Shown here: piece by piece, positions 1-6,379 of the stretch
How positions within the stretch are numbered: the first letter of the stretch is position 1
How the letters are laid out: every line of letters starts with the position of its first letter
Source: Bryobacteraceae bacterium
GTDB lineage: Bacteria > Acidobacteriota > Terriglobia > Bryobacterales > Bryobacteraceae
DNA length: 7,838 nucleotides
Assembly (NCBI GenBank): GCA_025350445.1
Contig: JANXXV010000250.1
Span: 1-7,838 of the forward strand
Direction: 5' to 3'
Notes under the pieces: generated by a model
Told to the model about the DNA's origin: nothing
Databases searched by the model: none
What the model saw: only the letters and a program-made list of their open reading frames with translations
Made by a program: the position numbers and the translations under genes

Positions 1-1
1 C

Positions 2-493
2 GGCATCATCACCGGACTGCAGCGCCGCCGCAATAAGGAACTGAAGCCCTGGGCCTCGTTCCTCCTTGAGGATCTGCAAGGCTCCATTGAGACCATGGCC
101 TTCGCCATGCAATACGATAGCGTGCTCTCCAGTCTGATAGAAGACAATGCGGTGATGGTGAAGGGCCTCGCCCTGCCCGATGAAGGAGGCGGCACCAAAG
201 TCTCGGCGCAAAGCATCGTTCCGCTGGAAGTAGCCCGCGTGCCGTTGGCGTCGGTAATCGCCATCCGCGTGCCGATCACCCAGAGCGGTAATCAGAACGG
301 CGACAAGGCACAAGCGCTGAACGATCTGTTCTCGAAAAAACCCGGAACCGCCGAGGTCCGCCTGAAAATCGAGAAGCCACGCGACTTTTCAGTTATCCTG
401 GACGTGAAGACTCGGGTCCGCCCCGACAAAGAGTTCCGCGCCGAAGTGGAGCGCATCTGCGGACCGGAATCCCTCGAAATTGTAGCGAGCTGA
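2..493 (+). CDS. dnaE: DNA polymerase III subunit alpha, C-terminal 163 residues (5' end outside window)
   Basis: This is the 3' end of the gene for the replicative polymerase catalytic subunit. The frame is open from base 2 with no start needed; the ATG at 95 is internal. The first ~90 residues form the OB-fold domain that contacts single-stranded DNA: they begin GIITGLQRRRNK, then show the FLLEDLQGSIE signature and a VKGLA strand, and end near the SIVPLEVAR segment. After a polar linker (TQSGNQNGDKAQ) comes the small C-terminal domain, with the usual pattern of a helix, a PGTAEVRLKI strand, a second strand (FSVILDVKTRV) and a final helix ending at ICGPESLEIVAS. In DnaE1-type enzymes this tail region binds tau and the clamp. 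The polymerase and PHP domains lie upstream and cannot be checked. The stop is nine bases before accA, so the two are probably cotranscribed, as in E. coli. Confidence 0.93.
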   Translation, partial: GIITGLQRRRNKELKPWASFLLEDLQGSIETMAFAMQYDSVLSSLIEDNAVMVKGLALPDEGGGTKVSAQSIVPLEVARVPLASVIAIRVPITQSGNQNGDKAQALNDLFSKKPGTAEVRLKIEKPRDFSVILDVKTRVRPDKEFRAEVERICGPESLEIVAS

Positions 494-502
494 CAATCAC
501 AA

Positions 503-1360
503 ATGAACGAACTGAACCAGCCAGTTATACCCCAACCGCCGAAGCCGCCCAATCCCTCCTGGGAACGCGTGCAGCTAGCACGGCATCCCAAGCGTCCGCA
601 CGCCCTCGATTACATTCACCGGCTCAGCCCGTCTTTTTTAGAATTGCACGGCGACCGCGCCTACGCCGATGACGCCGCTATCGTCTCCGGAATGGCGAAT
701 TTCGAAGGAAGGCCGGTCATGATACTCGGCCAGCAAAAGGGCCGCGACACTAAACAGAAGCTCCACCGTAATTTCGGTATGCCCAAGCCCGAAGGATACC
801 GGAAGGCGCTGCGCGTGATGCGCCTCGCGGCCAAGTTCAACCGCCCGATCGTTACCCTCCTCGACACCCCAGGAGCGTACCCCGGCATCGACGCCGAAGA
901 GCGCGGCCAAGCCGAAGCCATCGCCGTGAACCTTCGCGAAATGGCGCGCCTCGGCGTACCCATCATCACCGTGGTCATCGGAGAAGGCGGCAGCGGCGGA
1001 GCCTTGGGCCTCGGCGTTGCCAACCGTGTTTACATAATGGAGAACGCCATCTACAGCGTGATCTCCCCCGAAAGCTGCGCGGCCATTATCTGGCGCGACT
1101 CGGGAAAGGCGGAACTGGCCGCCGCCGCACTAAAACTAACAGCGCCGGATCTGATGAGGCTGGGCATAGTCGACGGCATCATCCCCGAACCCGAAGGCGG
1201 CGCACACCTCGACCCCGATATGGCGGCCGATGCCTTGCGCGATACACTACGCCAAACGCTAGCCGAACTGACGCAGCTATCGCCCAAAGATCTGATCGAT
1301 CACCGCTACGCCAAGTTCCGCCGCATGGGCAACTTCTTTGCGGAGGCTGCCCACGCGTGA
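503..1360 (+). CDS. accA: Acetyl-CoA carboxylase carboxyltransferase subunit alpha
   Basis: AccA and AccD form the carboxyltransferase that moves the carboxyl group from biotin on BCCP to acetyl-CoA, giving malonyl-CoA, the first step of fatty acid synthesis in the cytoplasm. The 285 residues align closely with E. coli AccA from QLARHPKRP (residues 24-32) onward: GDRAYADD (50-57), [16 protein letters not shown] (89-104), DTPGAYPG (121-128), [10 protein letters not shown] (132-141), the glycine-rich [12 protein letters not shown] (160-171), [11 protein letters not shown] (187-197) and [10 protein letters not shown] (226-235). The glycine-rich loop and the ISPE loop line the active site. The helical N-terminal extension of the E. 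coli protein is missing; a short proline-rich leader (residues 8-18) stands there instead. An upstream start is excluded because the in-frame dnaE stop lies nine bases before. No strong ribosome site is visible, so translation may depend on coupling to dnaE. AccD is not in the window. Confidence 0.97.
   Translation: MNELNQPVIPQPPKPPNPSWERVQLARHPKRPHALDYIHRLSPSFLELHGDRAYADDAAIVSGMANFEGRPVMILGQQKGRDTKQKLHRNFGMPKPEGYRKALRVMRLAAKFNRPIVTLLDTPGAYPGIDAEERGQAEAIAVNLREMARLGVPIITVVIGEGGSGGALGLGVANRVYIMENAIYSVISPESCAAIIWRDSGKAELAAAALKLTAPDLMRLGIVDGIIPEPEGGAHLDPDMAADALRDTLRQTLAELTQLSPKDLIDHRYAKFRRMGNFFAEAAHA
1342..1346 (+). promoter_or_regulatory. Ribosome binding site for the 86-residue protein
   Basis: GGAGG inside the end of accA, ten bases before the GTG at 1357. 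It supports the GTG start, which overlaps the accA stop (GTGA), and suggests coupled translation. Confidence 0.6.
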
Positions 1361-1617
1361 AACCCATCTACTTCATCATCGGCGGCATTGCCTTCATCGG
1401 CCTGCTCTTCTACCTGACGCTTGGTCAGAAGCACTATCGGGTAGAAGTCTGCGTGGCCTACCTGGGCCGTACCGATTGCCGCACCGCGTCCGCTGCAACT
1501 AAGCAGCAGGCGCAGCGCACCGCCACGGAAAACGCCTGCGCTCTCATCGCGTCCGGTATGACGGATTCCATCGCCTGCGCCAACACGCCGCCCACCAGCA
1601 TCAAGTGGCTGGAGTAA
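1357..1617 (+). CDS. Small membrane-anchored four-cysteine protein of unknown function
   Basis: An 86-residue protein starting at GTG in the GTGA overlap with the accA stop, behind a GGAGG site. Residues 4-22 ([19 protein letters not shown]) form one hydrophobic helix, either a signal anchor or an uncleaved signal. The rest is a compact domain, probably outside the cytoplasm: a strand ([12 protein letters not shown], 27-38), a turn, an alanine-rich helix ([21 protein letters not shown], about 45-65) and a tail with a Pro-Pro pair ending SIKWLE. The four cysteines are at 32, 41, 61 and 74, enough for two disulfides if the domain is exported. The strand-helix pattern resembles the second half of a double-stranded RNA-binding fold, but this may be only a shared secondary-structure pattern. 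I do not recognise a named family. Its position implies cotranscription with accA, though no role in lipid synthesis can be claimed. Confidence 0.8.
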   Translation: MKPIYFIIGGIAFIGLLFYLTLGQKHYRVEVCVAYLGRTDCRTASAATKQQAQRTATENACALIASGMTDSIACANTPPTSIKWLE

Positions 1618-1944
1618 CTATTCCGCGGGAGTCCGGGGGCCAGGTCCTACTGGTATCGGGTCGTCGCCGAAGCGCTGGTGGAGCGGATACCCGAAGACTT
1701 TGCCCGCTACGTTTACACCGCAGCAGAACCCGAAGGGTCCTGCTGCGGTGACCATCACCGGATCGTCCCCGGTCCGGAATTCTCCCACGGAAAACTGGTG
1801 CCCGGGTTTCATCAACACTCGAACCGGACCGGCGTCCGAGACGAATTCCAGGGTGTCGCCCAATCGAATCTCCTTCGCTTTGGCGTCCGAGGTGAGATTG
1901 TCTCCGGCCGCATCGTAAGTCAACGTAATTTTCTGAACTGCCAT
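1618..1944 (-). CDS. Small protein with possible cupredoxin-like beta-sandwich fold
   Basis: A 108-residue protein with no signal peptide and no membrane helix. The ATG at 1944 is chosen because AGGAG lies six bases before it; a TTG at 1971 would add nine residues without a comparable ribosome site. The sequence is mostly short beta strands: VQKITLTYD (3-11), AKEIRLGDTLEFVS (23-36), GPVRVLMKP (39-47), DPVMVTAAGPFGFCCGV (61-77) and GKVFGYP (81-87), then a proline-rich tail. The LGDTLEF strand and the AGPFGFCCGV strand resemble the GDTVxF and GTYxFxC strands of plastocyanin-like proteins. Potential metal ligands are H49, C74, C75 and H89, but the usual His-Cys-His-Met spacing is not evident, so copper binding is unproven. 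The gene begins 28 bases after the kinase stop, which makes it the likely last gene of the sigma-kinase operon. Its stop abuts the convergent upstream gene with no gap. I assign no function. Confidence 0.75.
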   Translation of the reverse strand: MAVQKITLTYDAAGDNLTSDAKAKEIRLGDTLEFVSDAGPVRVLMKPGHQFSVGEFRTGDDPVMVTAAGPFGFCCGVNVAGKVFGYPLHQRFGDDPIPVGPGPRTPAE

Positions 1945-1950
1945 TTGGGG

Positions 1951-1955
1951 CTCCT
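1951..1955 (-). promoter_or_regulatory. Ribosome binding site deciding the start of the 108-residue protein
   Basis: AGGAG on the minus strand, six bases before the ATG at 1944, in the 28-base gap after the kinase gene. It favours this ATG over the TTG at 1971. Confidence 0.75.
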
Positions 1956-1972
1956 TTTTATTGGTGTGCAAA

Positions 1973-4672
1973 CTACCGCTTTAGTAACTCTTGAAACTGC
2001 GCATCCTTTTGTAGATCGGCCAGCGACGGATCGTGGCTCAAGTCGGAAGCGAGGGACTTCGGCGAGTCCCGAAGCACCTGCAACGCCTTACTCCGATACT
2101 TCAACACCTCGTAGGCCAGCACCGCCCGCCTTCGAACCCGGACGTTCTGCGGGTCCATCTGCAGAGCCTGCGCCATTTCGAACTCAGCGCGGTTGGCATC
2201 CCCCAGATGCGCGGCAATGAGTGCCAGCACTGACCGTGACGAAGCCGAGCGCGGATTCTGCGTCACCTCGGCTTCGGCCAGCTTCAGCGCTTGGCGGTAT
2301 GCGTTCGAAGCGTCGCCGCCACGCCCCAGCCGCAGATAGGCGTCGGCCAGGTTCTTCGCCAGTATCGCTGTCGGCGGACCGGCCTGAATGCTTTGCTCGA
2401 AATACCGGCTGGCTTCGGAGAACCGGCTCTGACTGAAATACAGGTTTCCGATATTCGAGAGCGTGTTCGGAGTTTTCTCCAGAGCCAGAGAGCGCAGCAG
2501 AGCCTTCTCGGCCTCTTCGAATCTAAACTGCTCTTTCAAGGCCAGACCTAAGTTACTATGATCTGCCGCATTCGACGGAGCCAGCTCCGTAGCCCGGCGA
2601 AACATCTGCTCGGCCTGTTGATATTGCCCAAGCGAGAAGTAGTACACGCCGAAGGCGGAATACGGCGCGTAGTGTCCAGGCTCAACCTCAATCGCTTTCC
2701 GGTAGGTTGCCATCGCCTGATCGGGCTGATTCATCGCCGCGTAGACAACCGCCAAATTCCGCCAGGTCTTCTGTTCCAGCGGGTTCAACTCAATCGCCCG
2801 GCGGTAGTCCTGCGCGGCCTGTTCATATTGCCCGCGCATCTGCTTGATGCCGCCTGCCAGGTATAGGACAAGGTAGGAGTCCGGGTTGATGCTCTGCGCC
2901 TTCGCAATGAATTCCCCGGCCCGATCCAGCCATTCACGCCCCTGGGACACCTCGAACTTCAACATGTTCACTTCGGCCATCCGGGCCAGGGGCAGCGGCG
3001 ACTTCGGATCAATAGCTGCCGCCTTGCTGAAAGACGCGATCGCAGCATCCGCTTGCGACACGCCGCTTCGATAGGAAGCCATTCCCTCCACGTAATCCGG
3101 ATATGCTGCCGGGGACACCGACTCGGTCGCCGTGGCGCCGCGCAGCCGAAGTGCGCCGGTCACCGCAGCCACAAGCGCCTGTCCAAGGACGGATAGATTC
3201 GCCGCCGCATAGGTTCCCCTCAGCTCGCGCAGGGTTAGTCCGGAAGCGGCATCGACGATGGAAGCATGGGCGGTGATCTCCCCGCCGCCATTCCGCAGCG
3301 ACGTCTTCAGTACATGCGTTGCGCCTAAAATGGACTTCGCCTTCTCTGGCGTATCCACCTTGTTGCGCTGCGCCTCCGCGGCCGGCATCACCAGCAGGTT
3401 GCGATGCCCATCGGAAAGCCGACTGGCCACATCGTCGATGATGCCGTTGGCAGCCTGAATTGGCGCACCTTCCACCGTCACCGGCAGCACGGCCAGCCGC
3501 ATTGCCGGACCGCTGTGCTGCTGCCACTGCCAGAGATTGAAACCCGCAACCGGAACCACCGTGAGCGCTGCGGCCAGTACCCATTTCATCGCGAGGCGCT
3601 TCGGGTTGATCGCTGCCGCCACTGCCAAAACCGACCCGTACCGCGCTGCTGCATCCGCCGCCAGGCAACGGGTTACAATCGAGCGCCATGGCGACGGCAG
3701 ATCCGCAATCTTGCGAAGCCAATCGGTCTCGCGCACTGTCGCCAGCGTCACCGTGGCCGCTTTCGATCCCGCGAAAGTGACGGCGCTGCCCTTCCCAATC
3801 TCCGGTGCAGTAAGCCGCACCGGAGCCTTGCCCGTCAACATGATGTGGAACACCACGCCCAGCGCGTAAAGGTCGGAGGCGAACGTCATCGGCTCGCCCA
3901 GGAACAACTCGGGCGCCATGTAGTCCAGTGTTCCGCCGCGCTCACTCCGGCCGAAGCCGCCGCCATCGGCCAGCTTCAGCTTGGCCAGTCCAAAATCGGT
4001 CAGCACGGCGCGCACGCTGGATTCGGCCGACTTGGTCAGAATCACATTGGCGCACTTCAGATCCCCATGCACCACGCCCTGCCGGTGCGCCTGCGCCAGA
4101 CCGGCGCACAGTTGCAGCGCGATCTCTTTTGCTTCCGCCGGCTTCAGGGGACCCGCGCGGGCGATCCGTTGCGACAGAGTTTCGCCATCCACGAACTCCA
4201 TCGTGATGAAGTCCACTTCGCCCGATGGCGTCTGCGCTGTGTGCAATTCATGCACCTTGCAGACGTTGTAATGGCTCACTTCACGCGCCGACCGGGCTTC
4301 CGGGGGAAGCCGGTTTTGAAACCCAACCTGCGCGCATTTCACAGCGATCCGCCGGTCGAGCTTCTCATCCAGCGCTTCGTAGACCACTCCCATACCGCCC
4401 CGGCCGACCACACGCAACATGCGAAATCTGCCGCTTACCAACTCGCCTGGCTCGAACGGCTCCGAAGCAGTTTCGGGACGCAGGATCAGCGGGTCCCGCA
4501 GGAAACCACCCATCCGCTCTTCCCACTCGATGCGGTTCCGCACCTCTTCATAGAGCCCCGGAGTGGCGCTGCACAGCGAATGCAGAAAGCTGTCCCGCTC
4601 ACCCGGCGGGCGCTCCAGCGCGGACTCGACAAGCATCATTACAAGCTCGTCGTTTTCGAGTTCGCCTTGCAT
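1973..4672 (-). CDS. Transmembrane Ser/Thr protein kinase with TolB-like domain and TPR repeats
   Basis: A 899-residue Hanks-type kinase. The ATG at 4672 has GGAG eight bases upstream; the open frame runs on to 4816, but that part is shadow sequence of the sigma gene. Residues 1-62 form a short helical module (ALERPPGERDSFL) common before kinases of this type. The kinase domain spans about 83-355: P-loop GRGGMGVVY (90-98), ATP lysine K112 (IAVK), probable alpha-C glutamate E125, catalytic loop HGDLKCAN (202-209, catalytic D204), DFG at 226-228, APE at 253-255, DLYALG (267-272) and subdomain XI R344. The key residues are present, so it should be active; glycine replaces the arginine of HRD. 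A membrane helix follows at about 362-383. Outside it lie a TolB-like domain (about 391-510; LAVLPVTV, ILGATHVLKTSLR) and about eight TPRs (523-867). This layout suggests an extracytoplasmic sensor and a cytoplasmic kinase. The ligand is unknown; the likely partner is the overlapping sigma factor. Confidence 0.93.
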   Translation of the reverse strand: MQGELENDELVMMLVESALERPPGERDSFLHSLCSATPGLYEEVRNRIEWEERMGGFLRDPLILRPETASEPFEPGELVSGRFRMLRVVGRGGMGVVYEALDEKLDRRIAVKCAQVGFQNRLPPEARSAREVSHYNVCKVHELHTAQTPSGEVDFITMEFVDGETLSQRIARAGPLKPAEAKEIALQLCAGLAQAHRQGVVHGDLKCANVILTKSAESSVRAVLTDFGLAKLKLADGGGFGRSERGGTLDYMAPELFLGEPMTFASDLYALGVVFHIMLTGKAPVRLTAPEIGKGSAVTFAGSKAATVTLATVRETDWLRKIADLPSPWRSIVTRCLAADAAARYGSVLAVAAAINPKRLAMKWVLAAALTVVPVAGFNLWQWQQHSGPAMRLAVLPVTVEGAPIQAANGIIDDVASRLSDGHRNLLVMPAAEAQRNKVDTPEKAKSILGATHVLKTSLRNGGGEITAHASIVDAASGLTLRELRGTYAAANLSVLGQALVAAVTGALRLRGATATESVSPAAYPDYVEGMASYRSGVSQADAAIASFSKAAAIDPKSPLPLARMAEVNMLKFEVSQGREWLDRAGEFIAKAQSINPDSYLVLYLAGGIKQMRGQYEQAAQDYRRAIELNPLEQKTWRNLAVVYAAMNQPDQAMATYRKAIEVEPGHYAPYSAFGVYYFSLGQYQQAEQMFRRATELAPSNAADHSNLGLALKEQFRFEEAEKALLRSLALEKTPNTLSNIGNLYFSQSRFSEASRYFEQSIQAGPPTAILAKNLADAYLRLGRGGDASNAYRQALKLAEAEVTQNPRSASSRSVLALIAAHLGDANRAEFEMAQALQMDPQNVRVRRRAVLAYEVLKYRSKALQVLRDSPKSLASDLSHDPSLADLQKDAQFQELLKR

Positions 4673-5322
4673 TTTCCCTGCTCCAGTCTTTCGAAAAGCC
4701 AGCGGCGGGCATCGCCGAAGTTGCGTTGCGCCGTGCGGAGCGGAAGGCCCAGCGCGGCCGCCGTCTCCTCGTCCGTAAAGCCCCAGAAGAACTTCAACTC
4801 GACCACGGAGCACCACTCCGGCTGCGTCTGCGAAAGCTCGTCCAGCATGCCGTCGATCGAAAGAGCCAACTCGATTTGAGTCTCACGGCCGCGAAGCAAC
4901 TCCTCCATTCCTTCCATCGGTATCTTTACGCCGTGGGGCCGTGCGCGCGCGTGATCGATCAACAGGCGGCGCATGGCGCGCGCGGCGACGGCATAAAAAT
5001 GACGCCGGCTCGCCCAGTCGTTCTCGCGGGCGCCCACCAGCCGGAAATAGGTTTCATTCAACAGCGCGGTGGGCTGCAGCGAATGGTCGGAGCGTTCCTT
5101 GCTCATCAACGCGCCCGCGATTCTGCGCAGATCCGGCAGCACCAACTGAAACAGCCGTTCTTCGACACTGCGATCCCCGCCACTCCAGGCGCGGAGCAAA
5201 GCAGTGACTTCACCGTCATCGTCTGCTTTATTCACCGTCTTGTGAACCGGCTGAATTCCATCATGCCCGCAGGCGGGGCGAAATAGGATGAATCGGCTGG
5301 TCAGTACTGTTGCGAATTCCAT
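4639..5322 (-). CDS. ECF RNA polymerase sigma factor, ECF43/TIGR02999-like
   Basis: An extracytoplasmic-function-type sigma factor that would direct RNA polymerase to a special promoter set. With the ATG at 5322 it has 227 residues. Region 2 starts near EVTALLRAWSGGD (38-50) and continues through LRRIAGALM, SLQPTALLNETYFRLV (81-96) and the RHFYAVAARAMRRLLIDHAR segment, typical of the ECF43/TIGR02999 type seen in Acidobacteriota and Planctomycetota. Region 4 has the helix-turn-helix VVELKFFWGFTDEETAAALG followed by LPLRTAQRNFGDARRWLF. In most ECF factors the region-2.2 segment reads like DAEDLVQE; here the acidic residues are replaced by QPT, with threonine T85. The start is uncertain: a GTG at 5235 would give 198 residues, the more usual length, but neither start has a strong ribosome site. 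The 3' end overlaps the kinase gene by 34 bases, so the two are cotranscribed. No anti-sigma factor gene is present, and the kinase probably takes that regulatory place. Confidence 0.93.
   Translation of the reverse strand: MEFATVLTSRFILFRPACGHDGIQPVHKTVNKADDDGEVTALLRAWSGGDRSVEERLFQLVLPDLRRIAGALMSKERSDHSLQPTALLNETYFRLVGARENDWASRRHFYAVAARAMRRLLIDHARARPHGVKIPMEGMEELLRGRETQIELALSIDGMLDELSQTQPEWCSVVELKFFWGFTDEETAAALGLPLRTAQRNFGDARRWLFERLEQGKCKANSKTTSL
4681..4684 (-). promoter_or_regulatory. Ribosome binding site deciding the kinase start
   Basis: GGAG on the minus strand, eight bases before the ATG at 4672 and inside the 3' end of the sigma gene. It supports the start at 4672 rather than the longer open frame to 4816. 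Confidence 0.6.
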
Positions 5323-5377
5323 GATCCACTCATCAGAGCGAGACCGGCCGGGAAAGCCCGCCAAGTAATTTGTACAC

Positions 5378-5394
5378 CCAACTACAATAGTTGG
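5378..5394. promoter_or_regulatory. Perfect 7-bp inverted repeat at the start of the SGNH gene, possible operator
   Basis: CCAACTA, a CAA spacer, then TAGTTGG: two perfect 7-base half-sites in the gap between the divergent sigma and SGNH genes. The right half ends one base before the GTG start at 5396. A TACAAT hexamer (one mismatch to the -10 consensus) lies within it at 5383-5388 on the plus strand, but no matching -35 is seen. It could be an operator, a small mRNA hairpin, or chance. Confidence 0.35.
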
Positions 5395-5395
5395 C

Positions 5396-6379
5396 GTGGT
5401 TCCAATCCTCCGAAATCTGGCGCCTTGGCTGGCCGGCTTCTGCACTCTGTTCGCACTGGATGCCGCGCTATTCCGAACCCCCTATTACCGGCGGATTCTA
5501 GAGCCAGATTCCTACGCCGGCCAGATGGAACGAGTGCTTCGCGCCGCCGGCAACCAGTCAATAGCGGTGCTGGGCGACTCGCGTATCGCCGAGGGCTTTT
5601 CGCCCCGTGTGGCGGACCAGCGCCAGCCAGCTTTCCGATTTCTGAACGCTGCCGTTCCGGGGACCACCCCTCGCTGCTGGTATTACCTGTTACGGGATCT
5701 GGACCCGAAGCCGGGACGCTTCAAGAAAATTGTTCTGCCGGTGGATGCCTACGAAGACGAGGACGGCGGCTGGGAGTGGGCTGACCGCACGCTGGATCTG
5801 AACTTTCTAGCCGCCAGGCTCCGCTTGACGGATACGCTGACTGTTACCGCGTCTTTCCACGCCGCCGATACGCGCTGGAATGCGCTGCTGGCCTGCCTGT
5901 TGAAAGGTCTCCTTTTGCGCGAAGATCTGCAAGCGTTTCTGGCTCACCCCGGATTGCGCCTGGACAAAGCAGCTTTGTACCGGGCATCGGGAGCCGAGTG
6001 GGCGTACAACTACGACGGGAATGCGAAAGATCTGACAGGAGCGGTTCTTCGCGACCCTTCGCCGCGCCAACCCTCGCCGCAAACCGGACTGTACGCGGCG
6101 TATCGCCGTGAGTGGTTTGGGCGGATCGTCAGCCGCTATAAGAAGTCCGGCACGTCGATCCTCTTCCTCCGTCTGCCCAGGGGCCCGGTTGCCCCCTCGG
6201 TCAGCCGCGCCCGCCCAGGAAGTTCCATACGTGGATTCGCCGGTGTCACCGTCCTTCCGGAGAATCTCTTCGAATTTCTTGAAGCGCCGGAGTACTTCTT
6301 TGATGAACTGCACTTGAACGCACGCGGCAGACGACTGTTCTCCACCCAACTGGCCGACGTTCTGGCAGGTTCGCGCTGA
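5396..6379 (+). CDS. SGNH/GDSL-like membrane-anchored protein, MBOAT partner
   Basis: A 327-residue protein. The GTG at 5396 is the first start after an in-frame stop at 5366, and it gives an intact N-terminal hydrophobic segment (about 9-26, APWLAGFCTLFALDAALF) that should act as a signal anchor and place the rest outside the membrane. The SGNH-like features are the IAVLGDSRIAEGF block (56-68) with candidate nucleophile S62, the FLNAAVPGT segment (82-90) in the block II region, and YFFDELHLNARG (300-311) near the C terminus with the DxxH pair D303 and H306. A clear GxND block III is not seen, which is common in the AlgJ/AlgX, PatB and DUF1574-like relatives that work with MBOAT proteins. The MBOAT gene follows with a one-base overlap, so the likely role is acyl, probably acetyl, transfer to an exported glycan; the substrate cannot be told. 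No ribosome site precedes the GTG. Confidence 0.8.
   Translation: MVPILRNLAPWLAGFCTLFALDAALFRTPYYRRILEPDSYAGQMERVLRAAGNQSIAVLGDSRIAEGFSPRVADQRQPAFRFLNAAVPGTTPRCWYYLLRDLDPKPGRFKKIVLPVDAYEDEDGGWEWADRTLDLNFLAARLRLTDTLTVTASFHAADTRWNALLACLLKGLLLREDLQAFLAHPGLRLDKAALYRASGAEWAYNYDGNAKDLTGAVLRDPSPRQPSPQTGLYAAYRREWFGRIVSRYKKSGTSILFLRLPRGPVAPSVSRARPGSSIRGFAGVTVLPENLFEFLEAPEYFFDELHLNARGRRLFSTQLADVLAGSR

Noticed and set aside
4673..4816. Upstream extension of the kinase frame by 48 residues
   Set aside because: It overlaps the conserved region 4 of the sigma gene and has an Arg/Gly/Pro-rich composition; the ATG at 4672 has a good ribosome site.
3404..4879. A 491-codon open frame on the plus strand opposite the kinase gene
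   Set aside because: Its translation is rich in Arg, His and Pro with no domain, and it mirrors a clearly coding GC-rich minus-strand gene with full kinase motifs, so it is an antisense shadow.
4225..5286. A 353-codon plus-strand open frame across the kinase-sigma junction
   Set aside because: It is opposite two recognisable genes, has no family signature, and its composition is typical of antisense frames in GC-rich DNA.
5253..5322. The word ATGGAATTC occurring twice on the minus strand, 61 bases apart, near the sigma start
   Set aside because: The copies are in different frames, the second quickly meets a stop, and a 9-base repeat is weak evidence of duplication.
5323..5445. Extension of the sigma frame to a GTG at 5445
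   Set aside because: It would run through the divergent SGNH start and add residues unlike the family; starts at 5322 or 5235 fit better.
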